Source: Actinomycetes bacterium
GTDB taxonomy: Bacteria; Actinomycetota; Acidimicrobiia; Acidimicrobiales; Bog-793
DNA length: 7,492 bases
Assembly (NCBI GenBank): GCA_021823365.1
Contig: JAKAOD010000143.1
Location: forward strand, 1 to 7,492
Reading direction: 5' to 3'
Under the pieces are notes generated by a model. That model saw nothing but the letters and a program-made list of their open reading frames with translations, searched no databases and was not told the DNA's origin. This document shows positions 5,062 through 7,492 of this stretch, piece after piece (positions within the stretch are counted from its first letter, which is position 1; every line of letters starts with the position of its first letter). Made by a program: the position numbers and the translations under genes.

Positions 5062-5085
5062 TAGCATCGGGCTCTTGCGAGGAGG
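5062..5085 (+). promoter_or_regulatory. hisD -10 box and ribosome binding site
   Basis: TAGCAT (5062-5067) matches TAnnnT, and GAGGAGG (5079-5085) lies seven bases before ATG 5093. Unlike the other promoter-proximal genes here, hisD therefore has a short leader (about 19 bases) with a strong SD, which decides its start. No -35 box is obvious. Confidence 0.45.
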
Positions 5086-5092
5086 CGGGACG

Positions 5093-6397
5093 ATGCTGAC
5101 CAGGATCGACGTGCGCGGCCGCCGAGGGAAGGCGTTGGCCGACGCGCTGCCGCGCCCCGAGGAGCCCGGGCGCGCCGAGCGGGAGGTCGTCGCGGGGATC
5201 ATCGACCGGGTGCAAAGGGACGGCGACCGCGCGCTGCTCGCGTTGACCGCGGAGCTCGACGGCGTCGTGCTGGAGCGGATCGCGGTGGCGGACTCCGAGC
5301 TCCACGAGGCGCTGGCGCGGATCCCCGAGGACCTCCGTCAGGCGCTCCTCGTCGCGCACCGGAACATCGCCGCGTACCACGCCCACGAGATGACGGCGGT
5401 CCCCGACTTCGTGGCGCACGGCGTGCGTGTCCGCCACCTCGTCCGTCCGGTGGACCGGGTGGGGTGCTACGCGCCCGGCGGCCGCGCCCGCTACCCCTCG
5501 ACGGTGCTCATGTGCGCGGTGCCCGCGAAGGTGGCAGGCGTCGAGCAGGTCGTGCTCTGCGTCCCGCCCCGGCGCGACGGCAGGGTCGACGACGCCACGC
5601 TCGCCGCGGCGGCGCTCGCCGGGGTCGACGAGGTGTACGCGATCGGGGGCGCGCAGGCGATCGCGGCAATGGCCCACGGGACCGAGTCGGTGCGCCGCGT
5701 CGACGTCGTCGTGGGTCCGGGCAACCGCTACGTCGCGGAGGCCAAGCGTCAGGTGAGCGGCCTCGTCGGGGTGGCCTCCGCCTTCGCCGGGCCGTCCGAG
5801 GTGGTCGTGGTCGCCTCGCCCGACACGCCGGCGGAGTTCGCGGCGATCGACCTCGCGGTGCAGGCCGAGCACGGCCCCGACGGGCTCGCCTGGCTGGTCA
5901 CGTGGTCCGAGGAGAAGGCCGAAGAGGTGGAGGATGCGCTCGGGCGCGTCGTCGCCTCCTCGCCGCGCCGAGACGACCTCTCCGCCACGTTGCGCAGCAA
6001 CGGCTACGCATGCATCGTCGACGGCGCCGAGCATGCGGTCGCCGTCGCGAACGTGGTCGCGCCGGAGCACCTCGAGCTCCTCTTCGACCAGGCGGAGGCG
6101 CTCCTCGCCTCGGTGCGCGCAGCGGGTGCGGTGTTCTGCGGCCCGTGGTCGCCGGCGAGCCTCGGCGACTACGTCGCCGGGCCGAACCACGTGCTGCCGA
6201 CGAACAGGACGGCGAGGTTCGCGTCGGCGCTTCGCGCCGACGACTTCCGCCGGCATCTGCACGCGGTGAGCGCGCAGCCCGCGGCGATGGAGACACTCGG
6301 GCCGGCCGTCGTGGCGCTGGCGGAGACCGAGGGGCTCCCGGCCCACGCGGCGTCGATCGAGCTGCGGCGCGCGGCGCTCCGGGCGGGCAGCTCGTGA
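5093..6397 (+). CDS. hisD: Histidinol dehydrogenase
   Basis: HisD oxidises L-histidinol to L-histidine with two NAD+, the last two steps of histidine synthesis. The 434-residue product is of normal length and carries all expected blocks: VGCYAPGGRARYPSTVLM (123-140), AIGGAQAIAAMAHGTESV (183-200), and VVVGPGNRYVAEAK (205-218). The catalytic pair is Glu325-His326 in VVAPEHLELL (321-330). Zinc ligands by family position are Gln257 and His260 (VQAEHGPD), Asp359 (LGDY) and His418 (LPAHAASIE). AGPNHVLPTNRTARF (362-376) is the substrate-site block. The start ATG has GAGGAGG seven bases upstream; a longer in-frame reading from 5045 lacks such support. It is first in a his operon; its stop overlaps the hisC start (GTGA). 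Confidence 0.98.
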   Translation: MLTRIDVRGRRGKALADALPRPEEPGRAEREVVAGIIDRVQRDGDRALLALTAELDGVVLERIAVADSELHEALARIPEDLRQALLVAHRNIAAYHAHEMTAVPDFVAHGVRVRHLVRPVDRVGCYAPGGRARYPSTVLMCAVPAKVAGVEQVVLCVPPRRDGRVDDATLAAAALAGVDEVYAIGGAQAIAAMAHGTESVRRVDVVVGPGNRYVAEAKRQVSGLVGVASAFAGPSEVVVVASPDTPAEFAAIDLAVQAEHGPDGLAWLVTWSEEKAEEVEDALGRVVASSPRRDDLSATLRSNGYACIVDGAEHAVAVANVVAPEHLELLFDQAEALLASVRAAGAVFCGPWSPASLGDYVAGPNHVLPTNRTARFASALRADDFRRHLHAVSAQPAAMETLGPAVVALAETEGLPAHAASIELRRAALRAGSS

Positions 6398-7488
6398 GCG
6401 CGCTCGTGCCGCTGCGCGAGCAGCTGGCCGCGCTCGGCGCCTACCACTCGCTCCAGGTCGCCGCAGACGTACGGCTGAACTCGAACGAGTCGCCGTTCCC
6501 GCCGCCCGACGCATGGTTGCGAGCGCTCGCCGAGGCGGTCGGCCAGGTGGACTTCCACCGCTACCCCGACCGCGACGCGACCGAGCTGCGCGCGGCGGTC
6601 GCCGGCCTCCACGGGGTCCTTCCAGAGGAGGTCTTCTGCGCCAACGGCTCGAACGAGGTGCTCCAGTGCCTGCTCGTCGCCTTCGGGGGCCAGGGCCGCC
6701 GCGCGCTCGTCTTCGAACCCACCTACGCGCTGCACGCGCACATCGCGGGGCTGACCGGCATGGAGGTGGTGAGCGAGCCGCGGGGTGGCGACCTCCGGGT
6801 CGATCCCGACCGGTGGCGGGCGGCGATCGAGCGCGCCGAGCCCGACGTCGTGTTCCTGTGCTCGCCCAACAACCCGACTGGCCGCCTCGAGGATCCCGAG
6901 ATCGTGAGCGCCATCGTCGACGCGTCGCCGGGGCTCGTCGTCGTGGACGAGGCCTACGGGCAGTTCTCGAGCTGGTCGGCACTGGCCCTGCGGAGCGAGG
7001 GGCGTCGGCGGTCACGAGATGGAGGCGGGACGAAGGGGCTCGTCGTCGTCCGGACGTTCTCCAAGACGTGGGCGATGGCGGGCGCACGGCTCGGGTACCT
7101 GGTCGCCGACCCCGAGGTGGTGGCAGGCTGTCGCGACGCCGCGCTCCCGTACCATCTCTCGGTCCAGACCCAGCTCGCAGGCGTGCTGGCGCTGCGCTAC
7201 GTCGACGAGATGAACGAGCGCGTCCGCAGGGTCGCCGAGGCGCGCGCGGAGCTGACGGAGGGACTCGCGGGGCTCGACGTCGAGACCTGGCCCTCGGACG
7301 CGAACTTCGTCCTGTTCAGGCCGCGCGCGAAGGACGCGCGCGGCGTGTGGAGGACGCTCCTCGCCGGCGGGGTCCTCGTCCGGGACTTCTCGGCTCGTGC
7401 GGGTCTCGAGGGTTGCCTGCGCGTGACCGTCGGGACCCCGAAGGAGAACGGCCGGTTCCTCGAAGCGCTCGCGGGAGCGCTCCGGTGA
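6394..7488 (+). CDS. hisC: Histidinol-phosphate aminotransferase
   Basis: HisC transfers an amino group from glutamate to imidazole acetol phosphate to give histidinol phosphate; PLP-dependent, fold type I. The 364-residue product has NSNESPFPPP (29-38), the PLP-contacting CSPNNPTG (156-163), VVVDEAYGQF (182-191) with Asp185 and Tyr188, and the Schiff-base lysine Lys224 in RTFSKTWAMAGARLGY (220-235). The C-terminal LRVTVGTPKEN (342-352) supplies the carboxylate/phosphate-binding Arg343. Residues 199-215 form an Arg/Gly-rich insert (LRSEGRRRSRDGGGTKG) longer than the usual loop before the Lys strand. The GTG start (6394) shares four bases with the hisD stop, so the two are translationally coupled. 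No HisC-like sequence begins earlier in this frame. Confidence 0.96.
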   Translation: MSALVPLREQLAALGAYHSLQVAADVRLNSNESPFPPPDAWLRALAEAVGQVDFHRYPDRDATELRAAVAGLHGVLPEEVFCANGSNEVLQCLLVAFGGQGRRALVFEPTYALHAHIAGLTGMEVVSEPRGGDLRVDPDRWRAAIERAEPDVVFLCSPNNPTGRLEDPEIVSAIVDASPGLVVVDEAYGQFSSWSALALRSEGRRRSRDGGGTKGLVVVRTFSKTWAMAGARLGYLVADPEVVAGCRDAALPYHLSVQTQLAGVLALRYVDEMNERVRRVAEARAELTEGLAGLDVETWPSDANFVLFRPRAKDARGVWRTLLAGGVLVRDFSARAGLEGCLRVTVGTPKENGRFLEALAGALR

Positions 7489-7492
7489 CGGC
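7485..7492 (+). CDS. Possible start of the next his-operon gene (edge fragment)
   Basis: The hisC stop lies in GTGACG, the same GTGA arrangement that joins hisD to hisC and the MaoC gene to menG. The next gene, most likely hisB from usual actinobacterial order, would start with GTG at 7485. Only eight bases are present, so this is inference. Confidence 0.3.

Noticed and set aside
5048..7087. Long open frame antisense to hisD and hisC
   Set aside because: Arg-rich shadow of two strongly identified genes, with no recognisable motif; usual for high-GC DNA.

Overview
The window is high-GC DNA from an actinobacterium. Mycothiol synthase (mshD), a thiol pathway confined to Actinomycetota, is the strongest pointer. 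GTG/TTG starts, 4-base GTGA/ATGA gene overlaps and start codons 6-9 bases downstream of a TAnnnT box (leaderless-looking transcription) agree with this. An Acidimicrobiia-like lineage is possible, but nothing here fixes the class.

Layout. Positions 3-1119 hold a minus-strand three-gene operon: a small four-helix membrane protein, a MaoC-type hydratase, and a menG/ubiE-type quinone methyltransferase that runs off the left edge. Divergent to it, 1174-1917 encodes a VIT1/CCC1-type metal transporter. This meets mshD (1881-2852, minus) tail to tail with a 37-base overlap. Divergent from mshD is nth (endonuclease III, 2910-3566).

Positions 3567-4065 form a 499-base stretch with no convincing gene but dense structure. 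In order it holds a 23-bp tandem repeat, 11-bp-spaced GGTGACA repeats, a 12-bp palindrome on a possible -35 box, a -10 box, two hairpins that could bound a roughly 100-nt transcript, a G-rich 15-16-bp tandem array, and an operator-like TGGTG/CACCA cluster. The last lies beside the promoter of a two-gene VapBC-like module (4066-4724). Its antitoxin looks intact. The PIN-like partner appears to have lost the first and last metal-binding acidic residues of the family.

The right part has a small helical protein on the minus strand (4753-4956), then hisD (5093-6397) and hisC (6394-7488). hisD and hisC overlap by four bases, and another GTGA at the edge suggests that the his operon continues.

Functionally most genes are housekeeping: quinone and acyl-CoA metabolism, divalent metal transport, mycothiol synthesis, base-excision repair and histidine synthesis. 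The accessory part is the 3.57-4.72 kb segment, where the repeats, the candidate small RNA and the degenerate toxin-like gene lie next to each other. No clearly new system can be proved from sequence alone; this segment is the part most worth following up.
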